NCBI RefSeq assembly: GCF_944324525.1
Contig: NZ_CALUWS010000004.1
Coordinates: forward strand, 1 to 64,000
DNA length: 64,000 bases
Direction of reading: 5' to 3'
From: an uncultured Desulfovibrio sp.
Lineage (GTDB): Bacteria > Desulfobacterota > Desulfovibrionia > Desulfovibrionales > Desulfovibrionaceae
Part shown: positions 39,197-48,153 of the stretch, piece after piece
How positions within the stretch are numbered: position 1 is the first letter of the stretch
Layout of the letters: every line of letters begins with the position of its first letter
Notes under the pieces: model-generated
Seen by the model: the letters and a program-made list of their open reading frames with translations, nothing else
Told to the model about the DNA's origin: nothing
The model's database searches: none
Position numbers and translations under genes: made by a program

Positions 39197-40359
39197 TGAC
39201 GGCTCACCCGCATACCGCAGCGCACGGCCGGCAGGGCGGCCCCGCCGGACACCCGGGACACCCGGGACAGGCCGGCGGCATGGGCGCGCCCCGCGTCCTG
39301 CCCGACGGCAGCCCCACCTGCAAGCTCATCGCCTGGGAGGTGACGCGCTCCTGCAATCTGGCCTGCAAGCACTGTCGGGCCGAGGCGCATCCCGAACCCT
39401 ATCCCGGCGAGCTGGATACGGCGGAAGCCAAGGCGCTCATCGACACCTTCCCCGAGGTGGGCAAGCCCATCATCATCTTCACCGGCGGCGATCCCATGAT
39501 GCGGCCGGACGTCTATGAACTGGTGGCCTATGCCCATGCCAAGGGCCTGCCCTGCGCCTTTTCGCCCAACGGAACGCTCATCACGCCCGAACTGGCCGAA
39601 AAGATCCGCGACGCCGGGGTGGACCGGGTGTCCATCTCCATCGACGGAGCCGACGCCGCCAGCCACGACGACTTCCGCGGCGTGCCCGGCGCATTCGACG
39701 CCTCCCTGCGGGGCATCGGCTATCTCAAGCAGGCCGGGGTGCCCTTCCAGATCAACACCACGGTGACGCGCAGCAACCTGCACAGCTTCAAGGACATCTT
39801 CCAGCTGTGCGAACGCCTCGGCGCGGCCGCCTGGCACATCTTCCTGCTCGTGCCCATGGGCCGGGCCGCCGGTCTGGCGGACCAGGTCATCACCGCGCAG
39901 GAATACGAGGATGTGCTGCACTGGTTCTACGACTTCCGCAAGACCACAAACATGCACCTCAAGGCCACCTGCGCCCCGCATTACTACCGCATCATGCGGC
40001 AGCGGGCCCATGAGGAAGGCCTTGCCGTCACGCCGGAGACCTTCGGCATGGACGCCATGACCCGCGGCTGCCTCGGCGGCACGGGCTTCTGCTTCATCAG
40101 CCATACCGGTCAGGTGCAGCCCTGCGGCTACCTGGAACTGGACTGCGGCAACGTCCGCAAGACGCCCTTCCCGGAGATCTGGCGCAACAGCGCCTATTTC
40201 AAGCAGTTCCGCACCCAGTCCTGCTACGAGGGCAAATGCGGCGTCTGCGAGTTCCACAAGGTCTGCGGCGGCTGCCGCGCCCGCGCCTGGAGCATGAACG
40301 GCGATCACATGGGGCCCGAGCCCCTGTGCACTTACGAACCCAAACGGCAGGGGCGCTGA
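39196..40359 (+). CDS. ahbD: AdoMet-dependent heme synthase (AhbD)
   Basis: Radical-SAM enzyme that turns the two propionates of Fe-coproporphyrin III into vinyl groups, the final step to heme b in the siroheme route. 387 aa. A Gly/His/Pro-rich N-terminal extension (residues 1-32, GHPGHPGQAGG) precedes the radical-SAM motif CNLACKHCRAE near residue 55; then FTGGDPMMRPD, SPNGTLITPE, SISIDGADAASHDDFRGV and a C-terminal second-cluster cysteine region (CGYLELDCGNV, CYEGKCGVCEFHKVCGGCRAR). Placement directly after hemB and before an AhbA/B gene supports AhbD over AhbC. Start fixed by TGATG overlap with hemB. Confidence 0.88.
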   Translation: MTAHPHTAAHGRQGGPAGHPGHPGQAGGMGAPRVLPDGSPTCKLIAWEVTRSCNLACKHCRAEAHPEPYPGELDTAEAKALIDTFPEVGKPIIIFTGGDPMMRPDVYELVAYAHAKGLPCAFSPNGTLITPELAEKIRDAGVDRVSISIDGADAASHDDFRGVPGAFDASLRGIGYLKQAGVPFQINTTVTRSNLHSFKDIFQLCERLGAAAWHIFLLVPMGRAAGLADQVITAQEYEDVLHWFYDFRKTTNMHLKATCAPHYYRIMRQRAHEEGLAVTPETFGMDAMTRGCLGGTGFCFISHTGQVQPCGYLELDCGNVRKTPFPEIWRNSAYFKQFRTQSCYEGKCGVCEFHKVCGGCRARAWSMNGDHMGPEPLCTYEPKRQGR

Positions 40360-40498
40360 TCCCTGCCCGCGCCGGGAGCCGTCCGCCCGAGGGCGGCCCC
40401 CGCGCGCCCCGCACCCCGGCGCTCTCCCGGAGTGCATCAAACGGCCGCCATGCCGCACGGCATCCCCTTTTTCCGCGGCCAGCCAAGAGGAGAACCCC

Positions 40499-41029
40499 AT
40501 GTCCCCATCCCCCGTCACCCCCGCATCGTCTCCCGTGGCCGACGGCGCCGCCGTCTCTCCCGAGCCGGTGGCGCTGGACGCGCTGGACAGACGCTTGCTG
40601 GACATCATCCAGACGGCCTTCCCGCTCACGCCGCGCCCCTATGCCGAACTGGGCCGGCAGCTGGACATCAGCGAGGAAGAGGCCTTCCAGCGCGTACGCA
40701 GCCTGCGGCAGCGCAAGATCATCCGCAGGCTCGGGGCCAACTTCCAGTCCGCCAAGCTGGGTTTCGTCTCCACGCTCTGCGCGGCCAAAGTGCCCGACGA
40801 GCGCATGGAGGCCTTCGTGGCCGCCGTCAACGCCTGCCCCGGCGTCACGCACAATTATCTGCGGGAGCATGCCTACAACATCTGGTTCACCTGCATCGGC
40901 CCTTCGCGGGAAGACGTGCAGGCCACACTGGACGGCATCACGGCCCAAACCGGTGTGCCCATCCTTAACCTGCCTGCCACCAAGATGTTCAAGATCCGGG
41001 TGGACTTCCGCATGAGCGACGATGACTAG
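40499..41029 (+). CDS. Siroheme decarboxylase subunit (AhbA/AhbB family)
   Basis: One subunit of the AhbA-AhbB complex that decarboxylates siroheme to 12,18-didecarboxysiroheme. 176 aa. Lrp/AsnC-like winged helix first (LDALDRRLLDIIQTAFPL, YAELGRQLDISEEEAFQRV, IIRRLGANFQSAKLGF), then an alpha-beta domain with VTHNYLREHAYNIWFT near residue 120, the signature of this family (His residues). Whether it is A or B cannot be told safely; the partner is not in this window. An unconserved 30-residue Ser/Pro/Ala leader precedes the fold. ATG at 40499 follows AAGAGGAGAACCCC. Separated from ahbD by 139 bases without other features. Confidence 0.85.
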   Translation: MSPSPVTPASSPVADGAAVSPEPVALDALDRRLLDIIQTAFPLTPRPYAELGRQLDISEEEAFQRVRSLRQRKIIRRLGANFQSAKLGFVSTLCAAKVPDERMEAFVAAVNACPGVTHNYLREHAYNIWFTCIGPSREDVQATLDGITAQTGVPILNLPATKMFKIRVDFRMSDDD

Positions 41030-41141
41030 ACGCGCCCGCCCCAGGAACGTTCGGGGAGATGCCGTGCCGTGTCCCTTCCCGGCGGCGGGGCGAACGACCG
41101 GCATTGCCGGCTTGCTGTCAATCTGATCCAGGAGAACGACC

Positions 41142-42506
41142 ATGACCTACGATGTTTGCATCCTCGGCGGCGGGCCCGCCGGCGTCCGTGCCGCCCGGCT
41201 GCTGGCCGCGGCCGGAAAGAAGACGCTCCTTGTGGAAGGCGCGGAAGTGGGCGGCACCTGCCTCAATCGCGGCTGCATCCCCACCAAGATGCTGCTGGGC
41301 GCAGTCACCGCCAGGGCGGGCGTACAGGCGCTGGAGCGGCAGCGCGTGCTGTCGGCTGAAGTGAAGCTGGACTTTGCGGCCATGCATGCCCGCATGCAGC
41401 GTTTCGTCAACGGCACCCGGCAGGCGCTGAGCAAGCAGCTCGCCGCCGAAGGGGTGGAGACCGCCTGCGGCTATGCCGTCCTTGACGGGCCGGGCCATGT
41501 GAAGCTCAAGACCGGGCAGGGCGCACGGGATATTGAAGCGGACGACATCATCATCGCCACGGGCTCGCTGCCCGCGACCTTCCCCAGCATGCGGCCCGAC
41601 CACAGCGTCATTTTGGACAGCACGGATCTGCTCGCCTCCCCCGACGTGCCGGAAAGCCTGCTCATCGTGGGCGGCGGCGTCATCGGCCTGGAGATGGCCG
41701 ATCTGTACGCGGCGCTGGGCTGCGCGGTCACGGTGGTGGAAGCCGCGCCGCACATCCTGCCCAGCGAAGATGACGACATAGCGGCCGACATGGCCAAGTC
41801 CCTGAAGAAACGCGGCATCAGCGTGCTGGCGGGCTGCATGACGCAGGGCCTGCTGGCGCGTGACGGCAAGGCCGTGCTGCGCCTTGCCGACGGACAGGAA
41901 CAGGTGGCCGCCAAGGCCCTGCTGGCCGTGGGCCGCCGTCCCAACACCCAGGGGCTGGGCTGCGAAAGCGCGGGCTGCCGTCTGGACGGCCGCGGGGCCA
42001 TCGAGACCGACGAATTTCTGGAAGCCGCCTCGCACGTCTACGCCATCGGGGACGTCAACGGCCGGGTGCAGCTGGCCCATGCCGGCGAGCATCAGGCGCT
42101 CTATGTGACGCGGCGCATCCTCGGACAGGTCAGCGGGCCGTATGCCGGCGGGCCGGTGCCGGCCTGCGTCTACGGCAGTACGGAGGTCATGCGGGTGGGC
42201 CAGACGGCCCGTGACGCGGCTCTGCAGGGCAAGGTCACGGTGGGCGTGGCCCCGCTGAGCGCCAATCCCATCGCGCAGGCCCACGGCGACATCACCGGTT
42301 TCGTGAAGGCCGTGCGCTGTGACGGACGACTGGTGGGCATGGCGGCCGTGGGGCACGGGGTCTCCCATCTGGTCACCGCCGCACAGCAGCTCGTGCTGCA
42401 CCGTGTGGACAGCGGCCACCCGCTGGCCTTCATGTTCGCCCATCCCAGCCTGGACGAAAGCCTGGCCGCGGCCCTCGACGCGCCGCAGAAGGAGCTTTCC
42501 GCCTAG
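41142..42506 (+). CDS. Pyridine nucleotide-disulfide oxidoreductase, dihydrolipoamide dehydrogenase-like
   Basis: 454 aa FAD/NAD(P) class I disulfide reductase. FAD site CILGGGPAGVRAARLLA at the N-terminus; redox disulfide GGTCLNRGCIPTK near residue 40; second nucleotide site LLIVGGGVIGLEMADLYA near 175; FAD-binding YAIGDVNGRVQLAHAG near 300; dimer-interface C-terminus with FAHPSLDESL (family HPTLSE, with the catalytic His). This is the lipoamide-dehydrogenase pattern, but there is no 2-oxo acid dehydrogenase or glycine-cleavage gene nearby, so its true partner is unknown. ATG at 41142 with CAGGAGAACGACC. The stop is directly followed by a DR1 copy. Confidence 0.9.
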   Translation: MTYDVCILGGGPAGVRAARLLAAAGKKTLLVEGAEVGGTCLNRGCIPTKMLLGAVTARAGVQALERQRVLSAEVKLDFAAMHARMQRFVNGTRQALSKQLAAEGVETACGYAVLDGPGHVKLKTGQGARDIEADDIIIATGSLPATFPSMRPDHSVILDSTDLLASPDVPESLLIVGGGVIGLEMADLYAALGCAVTVVEAAPHILPSEDDDIAADMAKSLKKRGISVLAGCMTQGLLARDGKAVLRLADGQEQVAAKALLAVGRRPNTQGLGCESAGCRLDGRGAIETDEFLEAASHVYAIGDVNGRVQLAHAGEHQALYVTRRILGQVSGPYAGGPVPACVYGSTEVMRVGQTARDAALQGKVTVGVAPLSANPIAQAHGDITGFVKAVRCDGRLVGMAAVGHGVSHLVTAAQQLVLHRVDSGHPLAFMFAHPSLDESLAAALDAPQKELSA

Positions 42507-42510
42507 GGCC

Positions 42511-42625
42511 TGAGCGTTTTTAAATCCTCCGGCCTGGCGCTTCGCGGAAAAACCCGGTTTTTCCACTGGTTCGGGCCGGACGGCGCTGTACTGCCTCGCG
42601 TTTTGCTTTTTCAAAGGCAACGCGG
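42511..42625 (+). repeat. Dispersed repeat DR1, internal part shortened
   Basis: TGAGCGTTTTTAAATCC, GGCCTGGCGCTTCGCGGAA, the GGAAAAACCCGGTTTTTCC hairpin, CGGACGGCGCTGTACTGCC, CTCGCGTTTTGC and TTTTCAAAGGC match the 24542 copy in the same orientation, with the first hairpin collapsed. Confidence 0.75.
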
Positions 42626-42737
42626 GCAGGCGGATCCAAAACAATGACAAAAGGGCCGGAGCGGCATGCCGCTCCGGCCCTTTTCCTGTCCGCCACACCG
42701 GCGGGCGGACAAGCGAAATGCAGGGGGGGCCCTCTCG

Positions 42738-43796
42738 TCAGGACCGGTGCGTCTGGGCGATGCTGTGGAAATCCGCCTCGCAGGCCAGGAAGGCCGCGCC
42801 CACCACGGGATCGAAATGGCTGCCGATGCCCTCGCGGATGATGCCCACCGCCTGCTCGTGCGACATGGGATCCTTGTAGGGACGACGGCTGATGAGCGCG
42901 TCGTAGACGTCGGCGATGGCCATGATGCGGCCCACCAGCGGGATACGCTCCCCGTCGAGGCCCAGCGGATAGCCCGTGCCGTCCCAGCGCTCATGATGGC
43001 TGAACGTCATGTCGCGCAGCACCTGCAGGAAGGAGCCGTCATGCACGGTCTGCATGGCCCGGCTGATGGCGGACGCGCCGAAGATGGTGTGACGCTTGAT
43101 CTCCTCGAACTCTTCCTTGCTCAGGCGGCCGGGCTTGTTGAGGATGGCGTCCCTGACGCCGATCTTGCCGATATCGTGCAGCGGCGAGGCCCGGATCACG
43201 TCACGGACGAAGCTGTCCGTCAGCTCGTCGTGGAAACTGCCGTCCTCCTGGAGCTGCCGGATGAGGCGCTCCACATAGGCGCGCGTGCGCTGGGCATGGC
43301 CGGCCGTGTTCTCGTCGCGGCATTCCACCAGATCGGAGAGCGCCACCATGATGGCGTCCTGCAGCTCGAAGATGGTCTTGGTGTTTTCGCGCACCCGCTC
43401 TTCAAGACGGCAACGATATCCGTAAAGATCCACATGGTGCAGCACGCGGGCACGGATGATCTCCGGCGAGAACTGGTTGCCCACAAAGTCCACGGCCCCG
43501 CTTTCCAGCCCCCGGCGCTCTATTTCCTGGTCCGTGAGCGACGTGACGAAGATGACCGGCACATCCGCGATGTCGGGGATATCCTTGATACGGCGGATGA
43601 CCTGAAAGCCGTCCTCGCCCGGCATGTCGATATCCAGCAGGATGCACTGGAGAGCCAGACGCGGGATCTCCTTCAGGGCTTCCTCGCCACTGCCGTAGGC
43701 ATGGATGCTGAACGTATCCTCAAGGAGACCGGCAAGGAACTGCCGCTTCATGCGGTTGTCGTCAATAATGGCGATATGCTTGGGGGGAGTAGCCAT
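42738..43796 (-). CDS. Response regulator with HD-GYP output domain
   Basis: 352 aa: receiver domain (1-125) joined by a short helical linker to an HD-GYP domain, which normally hydrolyses cyclic di-GMP. Receiver: IAIIDDNRMKR (acid pocket), phospho-acceptor in LLDIDMPGEDG near residue 56, FVTSLTD. The conserved lysine of the KPF motif is replaced: VDFVGNQFSPEI. HD-GYP residues are intact: AGHAQRTRAYVERL, LHDIGKIGVRDAIL, KRHTIFGA, SHHERWDGTGYPLGL, ADVYDALISRRPYK. ATG at 43796 follows GAGGATAGGGT. Faces away from the GT-B-like genes. No cognate kinase is next to it. Confidence 0.93.
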   Translation of the reverse strand: MATPPKHIAIIDDNRMKRQFLAGLLEDTFSIHAYGSGEEALKEIPRLALQCILLDIDMPGEDGFQVIRRIKDIPDIADVPVIFVTSLTDQEIERRGLESGAVDFVGNQFSPEIIRARVLHHVDLYGYRCRLEERVRENTKTIFELQDAIMVALSDLVECRDENTAGHAQRTRAYVERLIRQLQEDGSFHDELTDSFVRDVIRASPLHDIGKIGVRDAILNKPGRLSKEEFEEIKRHTIFGASAISRAMQTVHDGSFLQVLRDMTFSHHERWDGTGYPLGLDGERIPLVGRIMAIADVYDALISRRPYKDPMSHEQAVGIIREGIGSHFDPVVGAAFLACEADFHSIAQTHRS

Positions 43797-44045
43797 ACCC
43801 TATCCTCATAGTATAATATAAGGCAAAAAATTTACTCTTTTATTTTTCCTACGACAAGCTTTTTCTCAACTGCTCATGTGCCGCGCCGACTTTTCGGACT
43901 CCCCGCCGCTTGACGAATCCCGGCACACCCCCTAGCTTTTCCGGCAGATGCCGGCTTGCGGGAGGCGGGACCTCTGCCCAGCCTATCCCCCGCATCCGGC
44001 GCATGCCTTGCCGCCCCTTTGTCCCGTACGCTGACGGAGCCCGCC

Positions 44046-45521
44046 ATGCCGCCCGATCTCGACTTTTCCGGAAACTATCTTTTTGTGGCCGAGCGCCTGC
44101 GCATGCACCGTCTGGACGAAAGCCTGCGTCCCCTGCTGGAAGCGCGGGGCGGCCGCATCGTGCGCCTCCAGGCCGACGGCGAGCCCCCCGCCACGTCCGA
44201 CGGCTGGAACCTGCTGAACCTGCCCCCGGACTTCTTCGCTCGCCATGCCTTCCGGGCGGCCTTCACCACGGACAACTCCGCGCCACGCGATCTCGTCCCC
44301 CCAGAGGTGCCGCTCATCGCCATACCGCATGCCTTCTGGGAGACGCCGCAAACGGAAAAGTTGCTGGGCGGCTGGGCGGCCTATCTGGGCAATGCCGACT
44401 ATTATCTGACTCAGGATCTCCCCTCCCCCGGTCCGGGAGCCATCGTCCCCTCCCTGCGGCGGCGGGATGCGGTGCGCCTGCTGCCCTTTGGCAACCTCAA
44501 GCTCGATCTTCTGCGGGAACGCTGGCTGGACGAGCCACGCAAGGACGTCATCATGTACTGTTGCGGCATCACGGCCCACAGCCGCCCGATGCCCGAAAAG
44601 CTGGCTATCGTCCGGCGCTGTCTGCGGGATTTCCCGCAATACCTGGTGGTCGTCCGCCCCTTTCCCGGGGCGGCGGCAGCCTATGCCCCGCTGGTGGAGG
44701 CGCTCGGCCATGACGGACGTTTCGTGCTGGATACGGGCGGCAGCACCCTGCGCTACCTGCCCCGTGCGGCGGCCCTGCTGTACGATGTCCACACCACGAC
44801 GGGGAATTTCTTCCTACTGGCCACCGGGCAGACGGGGGTCTGCCTTCCGGCTGCCGGCAGGGACGAAAAACCGCTCCCCTATGCGCATGTCGCGTCCACG
44901 CCGCAGGAGATCTCCGCCGCCGTCGCCGCCTGCCTCAGTCAGCGCGAACAAGGCGAGCTCCCCGCATTGCGCCGCCTGCGGGAGACCATCCTTTACCGGC
45001 CCGGAGAGGCACGCCGTCTCTTCTGGGAATATCTGTCCCACATCCTGCGGGCTGCCGTGCCCCCGCAGGCGGTCGCCGTGGCCTGCGAATATCTCGGCGA
45101 CTGCCGCCCCGCCACGCGGCAAGACGAGCTGGCGCTCCTGCTCCAGCGCCTTGAAGCCGGCACGGTGGAGCGATCCTACAACCTCTTTCGGGAGTATCCG
45201 CTCTACAACAGTCTGGAAGCCTTCTACCGGACCCTGCGCCGCCGGGCGGAAAAAGGCCTGCCCTGCCTTGTCCGCCTGATCCGCCAGCCCGGCGGGCAAA
45301 GGCTTGGCGTCTGCCGGGAAGCGGATATGGACAGACCCTTCCTCTGCTGGGGGCCGCTGCGCGATTACGGGCCTCCCGGCCTTATGCACATCCAGACGCA
45401 TGCGCCGCAACGCCTTGCCGCCCCGACCGATGACTGCGCCCTCCTGCTCCCGGACAGGAGCAGGGAGCTCTTCTCACAGGCATTTGCCGGACTCATCCGC
45501 GCTGTCTATGGTACGTCCTGA
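44046..45521 (+). CDS. GT-B-like protein, CDP-glycerol glycerophosphotransferase-like (copy 1)
   Basis: 491 aa, no signal peptide. Tentatively a GT-B-fold transferase of the TagB/TagF kind: IPHAFWETPQT (cf. acceptor-side motif), YYLTQDL, LLPFGNLKLDLL, DVIMYCCGITAHSRP, VVRPFPGA, and a donor-site-like block STLRYLPRAAALLYDVHTTTGNFF near residue 240. Motif matches are loose and the donor is not known. The C-terminal 155 residues form a separate conserved part, identical to that of the second copy. ATG at 44046 with ACGGAG eight bases upstream. Upstream bases 43910-44045 are also similar to those before copy 2, so the whole unit is a tandem duplication of about 1.97 kb. Confidence 0.65.
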   Translation: MPPDLDFSGNYLFVAERLRMHRLDESLRPLLEARGGRIVRLQADGEPPATSDGWNLLNLPPDFFARHAFRAAFTTDNSAPRDLVPPEVPLIAIPHAFWETPQTEKLLGGWAAYLGNADYYLTQDLPSPGPGAIVPSLRRRDAVRLLPFGNLKLDLLRERWLDEPRKDVIMYCCGITAHSRPMPEKLAIVRRCLRDFPQYLVVVRPFPGAAAAYAPLVEALGHDGRFVLDTGGSTLRYLPRAAALLYDVHTTTGNFFLLATGQTGVCLPAAGRDEKPLPYAHVASTPQEISAAVAACLSQREQGELPALRRLRETILYRPGEARRLFWEYLSHILRAAVPPQAVAVACEYLGDCRPATRQDELALLLQRLEAGTVERSYNLFREYPLYNSLEAFYRTLRRRAEKGLPCLVRLIRQPGGQRLGVCREADMDRPFLCWGPLRDYGPPGLMHIQTHAPQRLAAPTDDCALLLPDRSRELFSQAFAGLIRAVYGTS

Positions 45522-45601
45522 GCATGACCGCAGGAAGCGGCAGCCTGCTCCGCGGGCCCAGACCTTCCGTCCGGCGGCTTATTTTAACGAACCGGCACTA
45601 T

Positions 45602-45747
45602 TAGAGAACTTTCCGCTTGAAATGCTTGGCGTTTCAAACCATGTGCCTCTCGTTTCGCGGAAAAACGCGGTTTTTCCGCTTGGTTTGGGTCGGCGGCGCA
45701 GTGCCTCCGCCTCGCGTCCTTCCTTGTGCAGAGGCAAAACGCACTCT
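45602..45747 (+). repeat. Dispersed repeat DR1, complete copy
   Basis: TAGAGAACTTTCCGCTTGAA, a TTGAAATGC/GCGTTTCAA hairpin, TTTCGCGGAAAAACGCGG, TTTTTCCGCTTGG, GTCGGCGGCGCAGTGCC, CTCGCGTCC and AAAACGCACTCT: the full order of DR1. It lies in the 45522-46016 gap between the two GT-B-like copies, where nothing else was found besides the duplicated leader. Confidence 0.85.
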
Positions 45748-46016
45748 TTCCGGAAGGACGCCAAGCGTCATGTCGGACCAACAGAAGGTGGCGAGAGGGC
45801 ATGCTCAGGTCCATCTCTCCTGCGGCAAGTTTTTTCTCAAGCGCCGTGGGCCCCCCGACGCCCCGCGCGCCCTGATGCTTGACGAATCCTGACGCCCTCC
45901 CTAGTCTTATCCGGCAAATGCCGGTCTGCGGTATGGCAGCGGGGCCTTTTCCCGGTCTGTCCGCCGCCTGTCCCTGCCTTGCCGCCCTGTTGTCCCGCAC
46001 GCTGACGGAGCCCGCC

Positions 46017-47498
46017 ATGCCGCCCGATACGCAACTTTCCCACCATGCCGGCGATGCCGATCTTTCCGGGAACTATCTTTTTGTGACGTCTCAGCCGTAC
46101 ATGCACCGCCTGGACGAAAGTCTGCAGCCCCTGCTGGAGGCGCGGGGCGGCCGCATCGTACGGCTTCCCACCGGCGGTCTGAGCAAACGGAACCTTCCGC
46201 AAGGCTTCTTTGCCCGCCATGCCTTCCGGGCGGCCTTTACCGTGGACTGTACCGCGCCGTGCGATCTCATCCCTTCTGATTTGCCGCTCATCGCCATCCC
46301 CCATGCCTTCTGGGGCAGGCCGCAGACGAAAGCCCTGCTGGAGCTCAAGCCGTTCTATCTGGGCACGACCGATTACTACCTCACGCAGGACGGCCCCGGG
46401 GCCGCCGAGGGCCTCGTATGCTCCATGCGGCGGCGGGATGTCGTGCGTCTGCTGCCTTTCGGCAGCCCCAAGATTGACCTGCTGCGGCAATGCTGGCTGG
46501 ACGAGCCCCGCAAGGATACCATCATGTACTGTTGCGGCATCACGGCGGACAGCTGCCCGATATCCCAAAAACTGGCGATCGTGCGGCGCTGTCTGCGGGA
46601 TTTCCCGCAATATCAGGTGGTCGTCCGGCCCTATCCCGGCGCGATGGCGGATTATGCCCCGCTGGTGGAAGCATTCGGCCACGACAAGCGGTTCACCCTG
46701 GATACGGGCAGCACGACCCTGCGCCACCTACCCCGTGCAGCCGCGCTACTTTATGACGCCAACACCACAACGGGGCAGATGTTCATGCTGGCCACCGGCC
46801 AGAAAGCCATTTGCCTCCCCTCTCCCGACCCGGGCAGAAAACTCTTCCCCCATACGCATATTGCGGCCACGCCAAGGGAAGTCTCCGCCGTCATCGCCAC
46901 CTGCCTAGCCCAGCTCGAACAGGGCGAAGTGCCTGAGCTGCGTCGTCTGCGGGAAACCATGCTTTACCGGCCCGGAGAGGCACGCCGTCTCTTCTGGGAA
47001 TATCTGTCCCACATCCTGCGGGCTGCCGTGCCCCCGCAGGCGGTCGCCGTGGCCTGCGAATATCTCGGCGACTGCCGCCCCGCCACGCGGCAAGACGAGC
47101 TGGCGCTCCTGCTCCAGCGCCTTGAAGCCGGCACGGTGGAGCGATCCTACAACCTCTTTCGGGAGTATCCGCTCTACAACAGTCTGGAAGCCTTCTACCG
47201 GACCCTGCGCCGCCGGGCGGAAAAAGGCCTGCCCTGCCTTGTCCGCCTGATCCGCCAGCCCGGCGGGCAAAGGCTTGGCGTCTGCCGGGAAGCGGATATG
47301 GACAGACCCTTCCTCTGCTGGGGGCCGCTGCGCGATTACGGGCCTCCCGGCCTTATGCACATCCAGACGCATGCGCCGCAACGCCTTGCCGCCCCGACCG
47401 ATGACTGCGCCCTCCTGCTCCCGGACAGGAGCAAAGATCTCTTCTGCCAGGCGTTTGCCAAGCTCATCCGTGAGATCTACGCCGGGCCCAGCGCATGA
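46017..47498 (+). CDS. GT-B-like protein, CDP-glycerol glycerophosphotransferase-like (copy 2)
   Basis: 493 aa, paralogue of the gene at 44046. The N-terminal two thirds are diverged (for example LSGNYLFVTSQPYMHRLDES versus FSGNYLFVAERLRMHRLDES; IPHAFWGRPQT; DTIMYCCGITADSCP; STTLRHLPRAAALLYDANTT), while the stretch 46962-47433 is identical base for base to 44991-45462 of copy 1. The reading of possible function is the same as for copy 1, with low certainty. ATG at 46017 follows ACGGAG. The duplicated 3' flank (GCATGACCGCAGGAAGCGGC) extends past the stop codon. Confidence 0.65.
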   Translation: MPPDTQLSHHAGDADLSGNYLFVTSQPYMHRLDESLQPLLEARGGRIVRLPTGGLSKRNLPQGFFARHAFRAAFTVDCTAPCDLIPSDLPLIAIPHAFWGRPQTKALLELKPFYLGTTDYYLTQDGPGAAEGLVCSMRRRDVVRLLPFGSPKIDLLRQCWLDEPRKDTIMYCCGITADSCPISQKLAIVRRCLRDFPQYQVVVRPYPGAMADYAPLVEAFGHDKRFTLDTGSTTLRHLPRAAALLYDANTTTGQMFMLATGQKAICLPSPDPGRKLFPHTHIAATPREVSAVIATCLAQLEQGEVPELRRLRETMLYRPGEARRLFWEYLSHILRAAVPPQAVAVACEYLGDCRPATRQDELALLLQRLEAGTVERSYNLFREYPLYNSLEAFYRTLRRRAEKGLPCLVRLIRQPGGQRLGVCREADMDRPFLCWGPLRDYGPPGLMHIQTHAPQRLAAPTDDCALLLPDRSKDLFCQAFAKLIREIYAGPSA

Positions 47499-47593
47499 CC
47501 GCAGGAAGCGGCAGCCTGCTCCGCAGGCCTGTCCTTCCGCCCGGCAACTAATCTTAGTGAATCGGTATTATTTAACGCAACATGCCTCCTCCC

Positions 47594-47622
47594 TTGTCAA
47601 AAGCTTAGTAGATATGTATTAT
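47594..47622 (+). promoter_or_regulatory. Promoter for the 64-aa protein gene
   Basis: TTGTCA (47594-47599), 17 bases, TATTAT (47617-47622), in an AT-rich patch 34 bases before the start. Good match and ideal spacing. Confidence 0.7.
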
Positions 47623-47655
47623 TTAATAAAATGTTCACCCACGGAGGTACCGCGT

Positions 47656-47850
47656 ATGGCAGAACAGGAACAGGAACCACAATCTCAGGATGCGCCCGTC
47701 ATCCCAGAGGTCGACAATCTCAACAAGGGGGTACGGCTGCATATGGCCCGCTCGGCCTGCCTCCTCATGTCCGGCGACCGCAATCTTTCGCCGCGCGACG
47801 CGGTCCTGGACGTCTACCAGGTCTATCGGGACATCCTCAAACTCTGCTGA
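47656..47850 (+). CDS. Small acidic protein of unknown function
   Basis: 64 aa, not recognised. Acidic, Gln/Glu-rich start (AEQEQEPQSQDAPV), then an amphipathic helical part (NKGVRLHMARSACLLMSGD, SPRDAVLDVYQVYRDILKLC) with three scattered cysteines and methionines. It has no signal or membrane segment, so probably cytoplasmic. ATG at 47656 with ACGGAGG nine bases upstream and a good promoter ahead make it a convincing gene in spite of its size. It stands alone. The 47851-48153 gap after it holds only a hairpin. Confidence 0.7.
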   Translation: MAEQEQEPQSQDAPVIPEVDNLNKGVRLHMARSACLLMSGDRNLSPRDAVLDVYQVYRDILKLC

Positions 47851-48025
47851 AAATTTCGCGCACACGTCCGACGTAACGGTCCATTTCCCCGGAAATACCG
47901 TCAGACCTCCGTGCATGCGCCTGTAACGACTTCTGTACAGGCCGGCTAACGGCCTCCGCATCAAACCTTTTCTGCCGTGATGTGCCGCCGCATCCCGCCG
48001 CCTCGCCGGGCAGCGGAACATGCGC

Positions 48026-48065
48026 CCGCCGGAAGCCATGCCGACCCCGAGGCGGCTTCCGGCGG
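48026..48065. other. Long inverted repeat in the gap before the MFS gene
   Basis: CCGCCGGAAGCC (48026-48037) pairs perfectly with GGCTTCCGGCGG (48054-48065). No T-run on either side. Nothing else is seen in 47851-48153. Confidence 0.55.
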
Positions 48066-48153
48066 CACATCGGCCTCCCGCAACGGACGTCCCCCGCTTT
48101 ACCTCCCAAACAGAAAGGCGTAGGGTCGCGGAAACGACTGTTGCGGAGCGCAC

